From Sapria himalayana (taxonomy: Eukaryota > Streptophyta > Magnoliopsida > Malpighiales > Rafflesiaceae), in NCBI GenBank assembly GCA_029783825.1, contig JAREIK010002975.1, forward strand, positions 113,417 through 177,416: 64,000 nucleotides of DNA. The letters run 5' to 3'. Under the pieces are notes generated by a model that worked only from the letters and a program-made list of their open reading frames with translations, made no database searches and was not told the DNA's origin. Positions within the stretch are counted from its first letter, which is position 1. Each line of letters opens with the position of its first letter. This document shows, in pieces, positions 1-9,769 of the stretch. The translations under genes and the position numbers were made by a program.

Positions 1-289
1 TTGTTTTGGCACGTGTTGTTTTTTTGTTTTGTTTTGGAAGATAAAAATTCTATTTTTCTGGGAATGTACTATTCTAATTTTCACCGGGCAACTTTTTAAA
101 ATTTGTATTTGTCAATTAGTTTTCTTAAAGTCTGAAGCCTATGAAATTTGTTAATGATACTAGGTTTTTGCTTATCATGTAGAGTTGGATGTGTTGACAG
201 TGCAATATAGGGCCTCATGTGCTAGCTCTTGTGGTGTGTTGATCTTTCTTTTCAGAGTCATGTGGCGTATGACATGCACTATATATGTA

Positions 290-370
290 CATATACCGAG
301 TATATTAAGTATGAATATACTTAGTATATACGTACGTATATACTGAGTATATACGTAGGTATAACAAGTG
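290..370. repeat. Short TATATAC-type minisatellite patch in copy A
   Basis: Alternating GTATATAC-like and GAGTATAT-like words occur here, the same sequence type as the 1.1-kb array at 4,490-5,590. The same patch sits at the equivalent place in copy B (7,440-7,520) and copy D (27,580-27,680), so it is an inherited part of the element. Confidence 0.6.
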
Positions 371-421
371 TGCACATAAGTGGGAGCATATATTTATTTA
401 TAGACATGTATATATTGTCAT

Positions 422-443
422 ACACACACACACACACACACAC
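422..443. repeat. (CA)n microsatellite
   Basis: This is an uninterrupted run of 11 CA units. Copies B (about 7,366-7,382) and D (about 27,723-27,755) have shorter or interrupted runs at the same place, so the repeat changed length after the copies separated. Confidence 0.9.
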
Positions 444-543
444 CCATTTACACACATACATACTTTTGAATATATAATTGCTCAGGCTGGTCTGGTCATC
501 ATCGTGCATTGCTCACAAATGCAATTAATAAAAGTAAAGGGTA

Positions 544-699
544 TTAGACGTTTCCTAAAGCTTTGGTATGATATTTCTGGTCCAGGCCCGCCAGACAAAT
601 AGATGTTGGTCTTAAAAATCTTAGTAATTGTATTGATATGCAATTATCACATGGTACAAATTGAACGTATGAGTAAATAAGTTTTTTTGCTCTAAATTC
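544..699 (-). pseudogene. Decayed copy of the conserved 62-codon frame (copy A)
   Basis: Read on the minus strand, this segment gives a peptide related to the open frames at 7,128-7,316 and 27,807-27,995. Shared words include FVPCDNCIS, QLL, LRPTS and LAGLD. The frame ends early at 544-546, before the WERSNI block of the other two copies, because of small indels. I do not recognise the protein. It is either a captured exon or an undescribed element gene. Confidence 0.45.
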
Positions 700-877
700 T
701 GCAATGATTGTTTCTAATTGTACTAGGTCTTATAATGATGATGATGATGCTCGTGTAGTGACGTGTAATTATGGTCCAAGAGGAATATATGGTCCTATTT
801 TGGGAGAAGCATTTCGTCACCTCATCAAAAATTTTCTCAATCTCAAGTTCATCAGTCGAGCATCATCGCCTGCCATA

Positions 878-960
878 CTTTTATTATCAGCAGCAGTAGT
901 AGCGGTAGCAGTGGCAGCGATGGCAGTAGCAGTGGCGGCGGCGGCGGTGACGATGATGAT
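878..960. repeat. Imperfect GCN trinucleotide tract (copy A)
   Basis: A run of GCAGTAGC- and GGCGGC-type triplets is followed immediately by TATACATATATAC. It is a short version of the tracts at 6,597-6,865, 28,265-28,545, 51,460-51,845 and 52,600-52,825, and all of them lie just before the minisatellite and the 290-bp module. It reads through as Ala/Val-rich peptide, but only because the triplets lack stops. Confidence 0.75.
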
Positions 961-999
961 ATATACATATATACTGTAGTATTATATACTTATCAAAAC

Positions 1000-1275
1000 A
1001 TAACTTTTTTTTATTTTGATTTGATTGAGTAGTTTAAATTTCTTACAAAGATGGTACCACATTGTTCCCCATTCAAATCTTGTATAAGTGAAAGAATTTT
1101 TCACTAGACATGATGTGCCATGACTCAGATAGCTTTGTCACAGCAAAAAAATGGTGATCAGAGGGACAGAGGAAGAGAAAGTAATATCAATGAATGAATA
1201 GATTATACTTTATGCACTAAAGGTAGATACATTGATGAATATGATATAATAAAATTTTGTTATTTTTTTAATTTT
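1000..1275 (+). repeat. Conserved 290-bp module, copy 1 (in A)
   Basis: Words kept in the full copies include ATGGTACCACATTGTTCC, GACTCGGACAGCTTTGT (here with substitutions) and ATTATACTTTATGCAC, in that order and spacing. Related copies lie at 4,200-4,490, 6,135-6,415, 28,665-28,965, 52,035-52,320 and 53,015-53,290, with a partial one at 20,130-20,275. It lies between the minisatellite and the 3' subterminal repeats. I see no convincing reading frame, so a role in transcript ending or end recognition is only a guess. Confidence 0.75.
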
Positions 1276-1439
1276 AATTATGTAAAATATTGTATTAGAA
1301 TAAGTTATTAAATGATTTTATTTTTTGTTAAATATAAATTATCATTTATAGTTTTTGTTTTTAATCAATTTTAATATAAAATATTAAATTATTTAATTTA
1401 AAAATTTTAAAATAAATTAAATTCTGAAAATAGTTTTGA

Positions 1440-2018
1440 AATTAAAATAGCTAGGTAAAATTCCCTAGCTAATTTAGAAAATTTCCTCTAGCTAAATTTG
1501 CTAGCAAAAATTTCCCTTGCTAAATTAGCTAGTGAAAATTTCCTAGCTAATTAAGCTAGGAAAAATTTTTAATGGGAAATTTCCTAGCTAATTAAGCTTG
1601 GGAAAATTCCCTTGCTAATATAGCTAGGTAATTTTCCCTAACTAATTTAGATAGGGATATCTTTATTTTAGTAACAGATTTTCAGTCGCTAAATTTATTT
1701 AGCTAGGTACTATTTCCATCGCTAATATTTAGCGATGAGCACTTTAGCTTGGGGAATCTTTCATCATTATTTTCATTTAGCAACGGAAAAATCTCATTTA
1801 GCTTGCTAATTTAGCGAAGGAAATTATTTTTTTAGAGAGGGATTATTCCGTCACTAAATTTTTAGCCAGGGGCACTTTCATTCACTAAATTTTAGCAAGA
1901 AGCACTTTAGATTGGGAACCGATCCGTCAGTAATCCATTGCTATATCTCGTTTAGTTAAAAAAAATGCTCATTTAGCTAGGGAATTCTCCCTAACTATAT
2001 GTGATTTTTCTATTAGCG
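1440..2018 (+). repeat. 3' subterminal repeats and terminus of copy A
   Basis: Many CTAGCTAA / TTAGCTAG words in both orientations alternate with GGAAATTTCC-like words, then TTTAGCGA-type words, up to the degenerate end at 2,018. Clustered short subterminal motifs near both ends are the known transposase-binding layout of CACTA elements. Binding here is inferred. Confidence 0.7.
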
Positions 2019-2903
2019 TAGAAAGATAGTTAAATAGTCTGATAGATAGATGAATAGATAGAGATATATAGATAGATAGATAGACAATTAGAAAGATATA
2101 CTTATACACAAATAGATAGATAGACTGATAGATAGATAAATTGATAGAAAAACTAATATACAAATTGTCTGATAGATTGAGATAGACAGTTCAATAGATA
2201 AAAAGATAGGTATATAAAAAGATAAACATATAGATAACAAAGATAGATAGATAGACAGAAAAATAGATAGATAGACATATATATAAATAGATAGATAGAT
2301 AGATAGATAGATAGACATATAGATAGTAATTTAGATTTACAGATAAATAGATAGATTGATTGATTGATTGAGAAAGAGATAGATAGGCAAGTATATAGAT
2401 AGATAAATAGATAGATATATAAATAAAATGATAGATAGATAAAAATATTGCCAGATAGAAAGAAAGATAGATAGACAGACAGATAAATAGACATATAGAT
2501 TAATAGCAGATATATAGACAGAAAGATAGAGAGATAGATAGATAGATAGATAGATAGATACAAATTAATAGATAGTAAGATAGAGATATTTAAAGATAGA
2601 AATATAGTTAAATTGATAGATAGATAGATATATAGATAAATAGGTAGAAAGATTGACATACAGATAGATAGATAGATAAATAGTGAGATAGATAGAAAGA
2701 TAGACAAATAGACAAATATATAGATAGACATTTCCACAAATCTATATATAGATAGATAAATAGATAGATAGACATGCGGATAGATAGATAATTAGTTAGT
2801 TAGACAATTAGGCAGATATGCAGATAGGCAGTTAGATAAATAGACAAATAAATAGAAAGAAAGAAAGAAAGATAAGTAGATGAATAGACAGATAGACATA
2901 TTG
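2019..2903. repeat. TAGA-type tetranucleotide array I
   Basis: Tetramers of the TAGA, CAGA, TAAA and TTGA types keep a 4-bp phase for long stretches with few indels. The array is bounded on the left by the 3' terminus of copy A and on the right by the inverted 3' terminus of copy B. The minus strand is open for 194 codons because the CTAT repeat contains no stop; this is not coding. Confidence 0.9.
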
Positions 2904-3409
2904 CATTACAAAAAAAGCCAAAATAACTAGGGATATTTCCTTAATTATTATAATAAATTCTATCATTAAAATAGAATAGCAACGGATTTATGATGTAAAT
3001 TATCCATAGCTAAAGTGCTCATCACAAAATATTAATTGAAAAAAAATTCCCTAGCAAATTTTTGAATTACAGAAATCCTTAGCTAATTATAAAATTTCTC
3101 TTAATTTTTTAATCATAATTAAGAGTAGTAATTAATATTTTTTTCCTAAATATATATAGAAACTTCCCTATCTAAATTAGGGTGGGAATAATCCCTAGCC
3201 ATTTTCATTCCAAATATATTTTTACAATTTAATTTTTTTACAAAAAATTTGATTACATATTTTTAAATATTTATATTAAATTGATTAAAAACATATACTA
3301 TAACCCATTTTTTATAATTAACAAAAAGTAAAAACAATTTAGAAATTTTTCTGATACAATAGTTACATAGTTAAAACAAAAAGATTACATAAGTATATAA
3401 TCATTTAAA

Positions 3410-3625
3410 ACTAAATCATCATCTTCATCATTAGCTAGTGCATTTGTGCTTGCTTCTCCTGCATGGTTTCTCTGCTAGAAGTTAGTATGCTATCTGCTAT
3501 GATAAGGTCATTAACTATGACTCTATATAAGATATCTGCTTTTGCATTTCATTCTTAACTTCTTTCATCTGATCATTCACTTCTTTTATTTCCTGCATTT
3601 TATCCTTCAAAATAGTATCTACTGA
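3410..3625 (-). pseudogene. Relic of transposase C-terminal coiled coil
   Basis: Minus-strand translation gives a Lys/Glu/Met-rich heptad-like stretch with words such as MQEIKEV, DQMKEVKNEM and QISYIES, broken by several stops. It resembles the C-terminal coiled coil after the TNP2 region of copy F (50,700-50,900, with KKKDEQI, NLMEEM and SYMESQL). The rest of the transposase is absent here, so copy B lost its coding region by deletion. Confidence 0.5.
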
Positions 3626-3667
3626 TCATTCTCTTTAAATATATAACCAAATGTTATATATTTAATA

Positions 3668-4025
3668 TTAATTTTCCTAGCTAAATTAGTAAGTGAAAAT
3701 TCCCTAGCTAAATTAGCAAGGGAAAATTTCCTAGCTAAATTAGCAAGAGAAAATTCCCTAGCTAACTGGGGCTTTTCCGTCGCTAAACTTATATGTTGAC
3801 AGAAGCTTTCCTAATCTAAAGTGCTCGTCGCTAAAAATTAGCAAGGGAAATAGTCCCTAGCTAAAGTTTTAGTGATGGTAATATCTCTAGCTAAAATAAT
3901 AATTTCTCTAGCTAAATTAGCAAAGGTAAATTCTCTAGCTAAATTAGCAAAGGTAAATTCTCTAGCTAAATTAGCAAGGGAAAATTCCTTAGCTAAATTA
4001 GCAATAGAAAATTCCCTAGCTTTTT
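3668..4025 (-). repeat. 27-bp subterminal tandem repeats of copy B
   Basis: There are about eight units of a 27-bp repeat built from CTAGCTAAATTAGCAAGG plus GAAAATTCC. They form two runs, about 3,678-3,760 and about 3,907-4,022, separated by TTAGCGA-type words. Adjacent units are nearly identical, so the amplification is more recent than the surrounding decay. These are probable transposase-binding sites by analogy with other CACTA ends. Confidence 0.75.
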
Positions 4026-4199
4026 TTATTCTAAAACTATTTTAAGAAATTTTTTTTATTTTTCAAAATATTTAATTAAATAATTTAATATTTTTATATT
4101 AAATTGAATTAAAACTGATACTATAAACAATAATTTATAATTAACAAAAAATAAAATCATTTATTTAATTATTATGATTCGATAATTTACATAAATCAA

Positions 4200-4490
4200 A
4201 CAAAAATATAACAAAATTGTATTTCATTTTATTCATCAAAGTATCTATCGACAATGCATAAAATATAATATATCCATGTATTGACGTTACTTTCTTTCTT
4301 TCTGCTCCTCTGATCACGATCTTTCTGCCACGACAAAGCTGTCCGAGTCACGGTTCAACATGTCTAGTAAAAAATCTCTTCACTTATATAAGCTTCATAT
4401 GGGGAACAATGCGGTACCATATCTATACGAAATTTAAACAAGCCAATAAAATCAAAATATATAAATAAAAAAAATTATGTTTTGATAAAT
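4200..4490 (-). repeat. Conserved 290-bp module, copy 2 (in B)
   Basis: This is the reverse complement of the module at 1,000-1,275, with the GGTACC-centred word, the GACTCGGACAGCTTTGT word and the ATTATA-TTTATGCA word all recognisable. It lies between the minisatellite (4,490 on) and the AT-rich stretch before the 27-bp repeats, the same relative place as in copies A and F. Confidence 0.75.
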
Positions 4491-5590
4491 ATATAATACT
4501 GCAGTATATATGTACATATATACAAACATTTCACTCGTTACATATATTACTGCAATATATCTACATATATACTAAAGTATTATATGTATATATATACTGA
4601 GTACAATATACTCGATATATACGTACATTTAATACTAAAATATTATATGCATTTATAATACTACAGTATTATATGTACATATACTACAATATATATGTGC
4701 AAATATACTGAGTATATAAGTACGTATATACCTAGTATATAAGTATGTATATACCGAGTATATATTTTTGTATATACCAAGTATATATGTACGTATATAC
4801 CGAGTATATATTTACATTTATACAGAGTACATAGTACGTATATACATAGTATATAGTACGTTTATACCGAGTATAAAGTACATATATACCGAGTATATAG
4901 TATGTATATACCAAGTATATAGTACATATATACCGAGTATATACGTATGTATGTACTCAGTATATATTTACGTATATACATAGTATATAGTACATATATA
5001 CTCAGTATATACACACATATATACTGAGTATATGCATGTATATACAAAGTTTATATGCGCATATATACTAAGTATAAATATATGCATATACTAAGTATAT
5101 ATTTACATATAATACTGTAGTATTATATGTGCATATACTATAGTATATACATACATAATATAGTATATATGTACATATATACATAGTATATACGTACTTA
5201 TATACTACAGCATATATGTGTGTATATACTGAGTAAATACGTATGTATATACCAAGTATATACATACTTATGTACCGATTATATACGTATGTATATATAG
5301 AGTTTATAGTACGTATATACCGAGTTTATACATACGTATATACCTAGTATATACGTACGTATATACCAAGTATATATGCACGTATATACTGAGTATATAT
5401 GCACGTATATACTAAGTTTATATGCACGTATATACTGGGTATATATGTACTCGGTATATACGTACATATATACTCACTATATACATACGTATATACTCGA
5501 TATATACGTACATATATACTCAGTATATATGCACTATATACTACAGTATATATGTACGTATATACTACAGTATTACATGTACATATATAT
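4490..5590. repeat. TATATAC minisatellite, about 1.1 kb, period 22-23 bp
   Basis: Units follow the pattern CCGAGTATATAGTACGTATATA with variation at the CCGAG/CCAAG/CTCAG and GTAC/CATA positions. Each unit is close to its own reverse complement, so both strands look alike and reading frames appear on both. Frames are rich in Tyr, Ile and Thr only because of composition. Short patches of the same repeat accompany every other cassette in the window. Confidence 0.85.
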
Positions 5591-6130
5591 AATCACATAA
5601 CCTCGGATGATACAAAACTGCAACAAATTAATATTATCTCATTTCTACTTCACAAAGATGACACAAAACAACAACAAATTAGTATGATCCCATTTATATT
5701 TCAAAGAGATGACATATTACTTCGCTATCAACATAAATATGAAATACGAAGATTATTTAAATTTTAAAAAATATCTTTGAAAACTATTAGAGAAAAACCT
5801 GGAAGACGAGCCACGAGGTAGGCTTGGAGCATCAAAGTTTGCATCTTGTCTCTCCTCAACCAAAACTCTCTCCCGGTCCCAAGGCTTATAAGGGGGTTGC
5901 TCTGCCCCACCATAACTGAGCTGACAAGCTAACAAAGAACTGGCAGATGAAATAGAGACTGATCATCTGTAGTGGCAACCAATAACAAATAAATAAGAAA
6001 CTTGAAACTAGAAAAATGGAGCACTCAACCATGCTAATGTGCAACACAAAATGATGAATAAATTATTAGAATAATAATTTTGAATAACTGCAATCTAAGC
6101 AACCCTTGTCTTACAAATTTAAAACAAAGA
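5590..6130 (-). repeat. Segment shared by copies B and D
   Basis: This stretch is the reverse complement of about 28,965-29,400 in copy D over essentially its whole length. It holds the minus-strand open frame at 5,753-5,935. Outside that frame it is AT-rich with no feature I can name. Confidence 0.7.
5753..5935 (-). pseudogene. Possible captured exon, protein unknown
   Basis: Minus-strand translation reads about 60 residues with normal amino-acid diversity, unlike the repeats around it, including EQPPYKPWDRERV, EERQDANFDAP and LPRGSSSRF. The related segment in copy D (about 29,140-29,290) carries stops and shifts in this frame, so D is decayed or the frame is chance. Upstream of the frame (higher coordinates) there is a CAG that could be an old splice acceptor. 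I do not recognise the protein. A transduplicated host exon is the simplest reading, held with modest confidence. Confidence 0.35.
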
Positions 6131-6134
6131 CATA

Positions 6135-6415
6135 ACAAAATTTTATTACATCTTATTCATCAATGTATCTACTGATAGTACATAAAGTATAATATATCAG
6201 TGCATTGATGTTGCTTTCTCTTCCTTAGCTCCTATGATCACCATCTTTCTACTGCTACAAAGCTGTCCAAGTCACGGTGCATCATGTCTAATAAAAAATC
6301 CTCTTACGTATACAAACGTCATATGGAGAATAATGAGGTACCATATCTGTATGAAACTTAAATCAGTGAATAAAATCAAAGAAAAATTAAAAAAAGTTAT
6401 GTTTTGATAAATATA
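6135..6415 (-). repeat. Conserved 290-bp module, copy 3 (in B)
   Basis: This is the second module in copy B, in the same orientation as 4,200-4,490 and about 1.9 kb from it. It is closest by eye to the copy in D at 28,665-28,965. Two modules per element also occur in copy F, so cassette duplication is a recurrent state in this family. Confidence 0.75.
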
Positions 6416-6419
6416 TAAT

Positions 6420-6596
6420 ATTATAGTATATATGTTCATATATACTATAGTGTATATGATCATATATTACTGTAGTATTTTATGTACATATATACTGTGT
6501 GCGTATATACTCAGTATATATGTACATATAATATTGTAGTATTATATGTACAAATACTATAGTAATATATGTGCATATATACGTACGTATATATAG
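6420..6596. repeat. TATATAC minisatellite patch between module and GCN tract (copy B)
   Basis: It has ACTATAGTATATATG- and GTACATATA-type words, the same position and sequence type as 28,546-28,664 in copy D and 51,846-52,034 in copy F. Confidence 0.65.
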
Positions 6597-6865
6597 CCTT
6601 TGCTGCTGCTACTGCCACCACCACTGCTACTATTGCTCTAGGTGCTGCTACTATCATCGTCGCCGCTACTATTGCTCCTGCTATTGCTACTATCGCTATC
6701 ACTACTGCCACTACTGCCGCCGCCACTACTGCTACTGCTGCTCCTACTGCTTCTACTGTCGCTACTGATGCTGCCATTACTAGTTCCACTGCCCCTACTA
6801 TAGCCAATTTTATAGAAGCTTATGCTGCTCCTGCCGCTGCCACTGCCGCTGATAATAAAAGTGGG
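6597..6865. repeat. Imperfect GCN/ACN trinucleotide tract (copy B)
   Basis: About 90 triplets, mostly GCT, GCC, ACT, ATC and GTC, keep phase throughout. The plus strand reads as Ala/Thr-rich peptide (frame open at 6,569-6,934) and the minus strand as Ala/Val-rich. The inverted counterpart is 28,265-28,545. Phase is kept, but the encoded peptides differ freely between copies, which argues for slippage rather than protein function. Confidence 0.75.
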
Positions 6866-6934
6866 GCTGACGATGATGCTAGATTGTTAAACTTTGTTAC
6901 CACCACTTATTTTGAGATTGAGTTAAGTTTTTGA

Positions 6935-7127
6935 CGTGGCGGCGAGCTACTTTTCCCTAAATAGGACCTGATATTCCTCTTGGCACTTGTGGCCTGTAAA
7001 AATCATGTAATGATATGTGTTTCCTTCTAATTGAATATAGTTTTGTGAGATGTAATAAAATTACTCGACACTACACGAGCATCATTATCATCATCCTAAG
7101 TCAGTACAATTATAACCAATCATTGAA
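6935..7127. other. Spacer shared with copy D
   Basis: This AT-rich stretch matches the reverse complement of about 27,996-28,170, with words such as GACGTGGC and the TTTTTGACGTGGC context in both. No gene is seen. Confidence 0.5.
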
Positions 7128-7316
7128 GTGCCTGCAGCAAGAAAACTTATTTCTTCATACATACGCTTTGTACCATGTGATAATTGCATATCTACACAAT
7201 TACTAAAAGATTTAAGACCAACATATGTCTGCCAGGCTGGCATAGATAAAAAATATCTTCATACCACAGATTGGGAAAGGTCTAATATTAATGACTTTTA
7301 TGACCTGCATCGGTAA
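7128..7316 (+). CDS. Conserved 62-codon open frame of the B/D/A family, function unknown
   Basis: The open frame begins with a GTG codon, so a true start is not shown and it may be an internal exon. Its peptide contains KLISSYIRF, PCDN, QLLKDLRPT, AGIDKKYLH and WERSNI. The inverted copy at 27,807-27,995 has the same length with no stop or indel and keeps most residues; copy A (544-699) is decayed. The sequence is neither low-complexity nor repeat-derived. I do not recognise the family. Options are a captured host exon, an undescribed element protein, or a chance frame in a conserved noncoding segment. Confidence 0.35.
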   Translation: MPAARKLISSYIRFVPCDNCISTQLLKDLRPTYVCQAGIDKKYLHTTDWERSNINDFYDLHR

Positions 7317-7364
7317 GCAGTGCATGATTATAACTAGACCAGCCCGAGCAATTATATATTCAAA

Positions 7365-7530
7365 AATGTGTGTGTGTGTGTGAATGGGCGTGTATGTATG
7401 ACAATATATACATGTCTACAAATAAATATATGCACCCACTTATGTACATACTCATTATATACATACGTATATACTCATTATATAAGTTTGTATATACCAA
7501 GTATATTCATACTTATATACTTGTACATTT
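7365..7530. repeat. (GT)n stub and TATATAC patch (copy B)
   Basis: A short GT run is followed by GTATATAC-type words. It is the inverted equivalent of 290-443 in copy A and 27,580-27,755 in copy D. Confidence 0.65.
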
Positions 7531-7559
7531 ACAGTGCATGTCATGCGCCACATAACTGA

Positions 7560-8160
7560 AAAGAAAGATCATTACACCACAAGAGCTAGCACATGAGGCC
7601 CAATATTGCATTGCAAGATCATCCAACTCTGCATGGTAAGTAGAAACCTAGTATCATTAACAAATTGCACAGGCTTCGGACTTTACAAAAACTAATTGAC
7701 GAATAAAAAATAAAAAAAGTCGCGCAGTGAAAATCAGAACAGTACATGTCCAGACAAACATAATTTTTATCTTCCAAAACATAACAAAAAAATAATACGT
7801 GCCAAAACTAAATAATACAATCTCCAATGACCTTGATGCTAATTCAATCACAACATGCTTTCTATCTTATAAATCTAACATGCTCTTGAAGAGAAATTTT
7901 CATCATGTATTTTTTCTTCTGTGTGATATTGTACTTAATCACTTTTATAGGTTTGGCTGCATTAAGAATCAGGCACCTAAACGCATGTATTTATATTATT
8001 GAACATGATATAAAATGGGAGAAAAAAAGTGATAATACCACCAACACCACCATCATTTCAGCTAACATGTTGAAGACTGCCCCAAGAAACATGATGTTTT
8101 TTTTGAAAGAACAAAAGTAAAAGTGTTTGAAGAATGCCATCAATATAAGCACTACACTAC
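7560..8160 (+). repeat. Segment shared by copies A, B and D
   Basis: This is the reverse complement of 26,960-27,560 in copy D, and its first part matches 1-250 of copy A. It contains the open frame at 7,905-8,120. The rest has no recognisable gene. Confidence 0.65.
7905..8120 (+). CDS. Small membrane-type open frame shared with copy D, unknown
   Basis: An ATG frame of 71 codons. Its first 37 residues align without gaps to the frame at 27,205-26,966 (minus), including FFFCV, LYL, FIGL and NACIYIIEHD, with about 27 of 37 identical by my count. A hydrophobic stretch spans about residues 3-20. The two frames diverge after residue 37 through small indels, so at most the N-terminal part is conserved. 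I recognise no family. It could be part of a captured gene or an element ORF, or a chance frame. Confidence 0.3.
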   Translation: MYFFFCVILYLITFIGLAALRIRHLNACIYIIEHDIKWEKKSDNTTNTTIISANMLKTAPRNMMFFLKEQK

Positions 8161-8309
8161 ATAGACTAGATACAAGTTAAATTAAAATACATAAATTAAA
8201 ATTATGTAATAAATATAATGAATATTATATATATTCATCACTCATACTTCATAGAAAAAAAAAATAAGATACTCCAGTAATTCTTATGAAAATCATTGCC
8301 AACAATTAT

Positions 8310-8500
8310 GATGAGAATGGTTATTATTTGGCCAGGCACGTGCCCAACCAAGAATAGCCAGGGTCAGAACCAGGAGAGCCAAGCATACCCTAGTCAGGGC
8401 CTGTCCATGGCACATGGTCCACCTCACAAGGTCCTAGGCCCTGGACCCTAGACTACTATGGGCCATGTCTCCTGGATAGTGTGTGCAGGCGGCAAGTGTT
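8310..8500. other. GC-rich island in copy B
   Basis: About 190 bases are strikingly richer in G and C than the surrounding AT-rich DNA, with CCAGGCACGTGCC, AAGGTCCTAGGCCC and GGGCCATGTCTCC. The inverted copy is at 26,610-26,820. It has a CACGTG core near one end and several short palindromes (CCTAGG, GGGCC/GGCCC). Stops interrupt the frames and differ between copies, so it is not clearly coding. Confidence 0.6.
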
Positions 8501-8519
8501 GAGAATGATGGTAGCATTA

Positions 8520-9135
8520 TATCAATATATTATACATAACATAGATGTGTTAATTGTTATGTGTATCTATATATACACATGATATAATTATTTTGTATTA
8601 CAATATACAAAATACATGCATAATGTGTATAGAATGTACATACAATGTGTATACACACTCATATTGAATATATTCATATACACATTGTATATAGATAGAA
8701 ATTAGTGTGTAGATACATGCATACATAATGTAAATACAAAATATATACACACATACCTAGTATATAGAAAATTTAAAATTATGAATTAAAAAAAACATTA
8801 AAAAAATTATTTAAATTAAAATTATAATAAATACTTATTATAATAAAATATGATAACATAATCTTTAAAAATAAAACTAAAACATAAAAAATACTACAAA
8901 TCATTAAGTCATAAAATGATAAAAATTATAACATCATTTTCAATCTACTGTTATGATCTGTACAACTTTAAATTTTATCATATACATCACCATATGTATT
9001 TTTTTGTAATGTATGAATTTGATTTTCAAGACTAATCTATGTATTATCTTAATCTTTCTATCATAACAAATTTTCAATAATATTGATTGTAATTTGATTT
9101 TCCTATCTAAAATAATATTCACAATCATAAGTACG
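8520..9135. repeat. AT-rich flank of copy B shared with D
   Basis: It is the reverse complement of about 26,020-26,605. It holds TATACACAC-type short repeats (8,560-8,760) and a poly-A/T-rich stretch. No gene is seen. Confidence 0.6.
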
Positions 9136-9559
9136 ATAGATTTTAATATACACTAAACACAGTAAAGATCAGCTAATCACGAGACATTTTAGATATCACG
9201 AAAAAAAATTTTATATAATTTTTACAAACTCAATGGATCTAGATTCTTCATGTCTTCTAAAAAAAAGTAGAACAATAATTGATGTCAAAGTATTTTGACA
9301 GGTTATAAAGACTCATATTCTACAAACCAACCTATCACTTACCTCTAACTTATTTGAATTAAAAAGATATCATCTTCAGATTAATCCCTAATAATATTTA
9401 AATAAATATTATTAGGAAAATAAATTTCATTAAAATAAATTTTACTTTTAAAATACTTTATTTAAATAACTATATATAACATATTTATTTTTCCTTTTGT
9501 TATATTTAATGAAACTTATTTGAATAAAAAAGTATTTTTGTATAATAATATGTTAATAT
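9136..9559. other. AT-rich DNA with nothing recognisable
   Basis: No similarity to the other copies, no reading frame of note, and no transposon end was found between the outer limit of the B/D homology and the start of the tetranucleotide array. Confidence 0.5.
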
Positions 9560-9763
9560 TTATATCTAACTATTTGTCAATTTATTTATCTATTTATCTG
9601 TCTATCAATATCACTATAAATTTGTCTATCAATTTGTCTATCAATCTGTCTATCTATTAATCTATTTCTAAACCTATCTATCTATTTGTATATCTATCTT
9701 TCTACCTATCTTTTAATATATCTATCAATTTATCTATCAATCTGTTAATTTTTCTATCCACTT
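9560..9763. repeat. Inverted-polarity block of the tetranucleotide array
   Basis: Here the plus strand carries CTAT/TATC tetramers (with TCAA and TTTG variants), the opposite of every other array block in the window. Polarity flips within a few bases near 9,762 (CTATCCACTTATAGATAG), creating a head-to-head junction. Confidence 0.85.
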
Positions 9764-9769
9764 ATAGAT

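Larger units (their letters stand above)
1..2018 (+). mobile_element. CACTA transposon copy A, 3' part only
   Basis: The window opens inside this copy, so its 5' side is not visible. In order it holds a segment shared with copies B and D (1-870), a short GCN tract, a TATATAC stretch, the conserved 290-bp module, an AT-rich stretch, CTAGCTAA-type subterminal repeats from about 1,440, and a degenerate terminus at 2,001-2,018. That terminus (TGATTTTTCTATTAGCG) matches the 3' end of copy F at 53,901-53,917 (TGATTTTTCTTGTAGTG), and about 30 bases before it also match. The TAGA array starts directly after it. No intact gene is present. Assignment to the F family is direct from the shared order of parts; calling it CACTA follows from F. 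Confidence 0.75.
2904..9135 (-). mobile_element. CACTA transposon copy B, inverted and rearranged
   Basis: It starts with a degenerate terminus CATTACAAAAAAAGCC at 2,904, which matches the CACTACAAAAAAATCCC end at 19,689. Read from right to left it contains a GC-rich island, two open frames, a GCN tract, a first 290-bp module, a segment shared with D, a long TATATAC minisatellite, a second 290-bp module, 27-bp subterminal repeats, a fragment of transposase-type coiled coil, and the terminus. The part at 5,590-9,135 is an inverted copy of D (26,010-29,460). No 5' terminus is visible near 9,135. The left part (2,904-4,210) holds two overlapping copies of the same end region, so it is probably nested. 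Confidence 0.7.

Noticed and set aside
3668..4025. CRISPR array (27-bp repeats)
   Set aside because: Units are directly adjacent with no spacers, and the context is a plant transposon end.
4490..5590. CRISPR or integron-like repeat array (22-23 bp units)
   Set aside because: No unique spacers; units are degenerate and contiguous.
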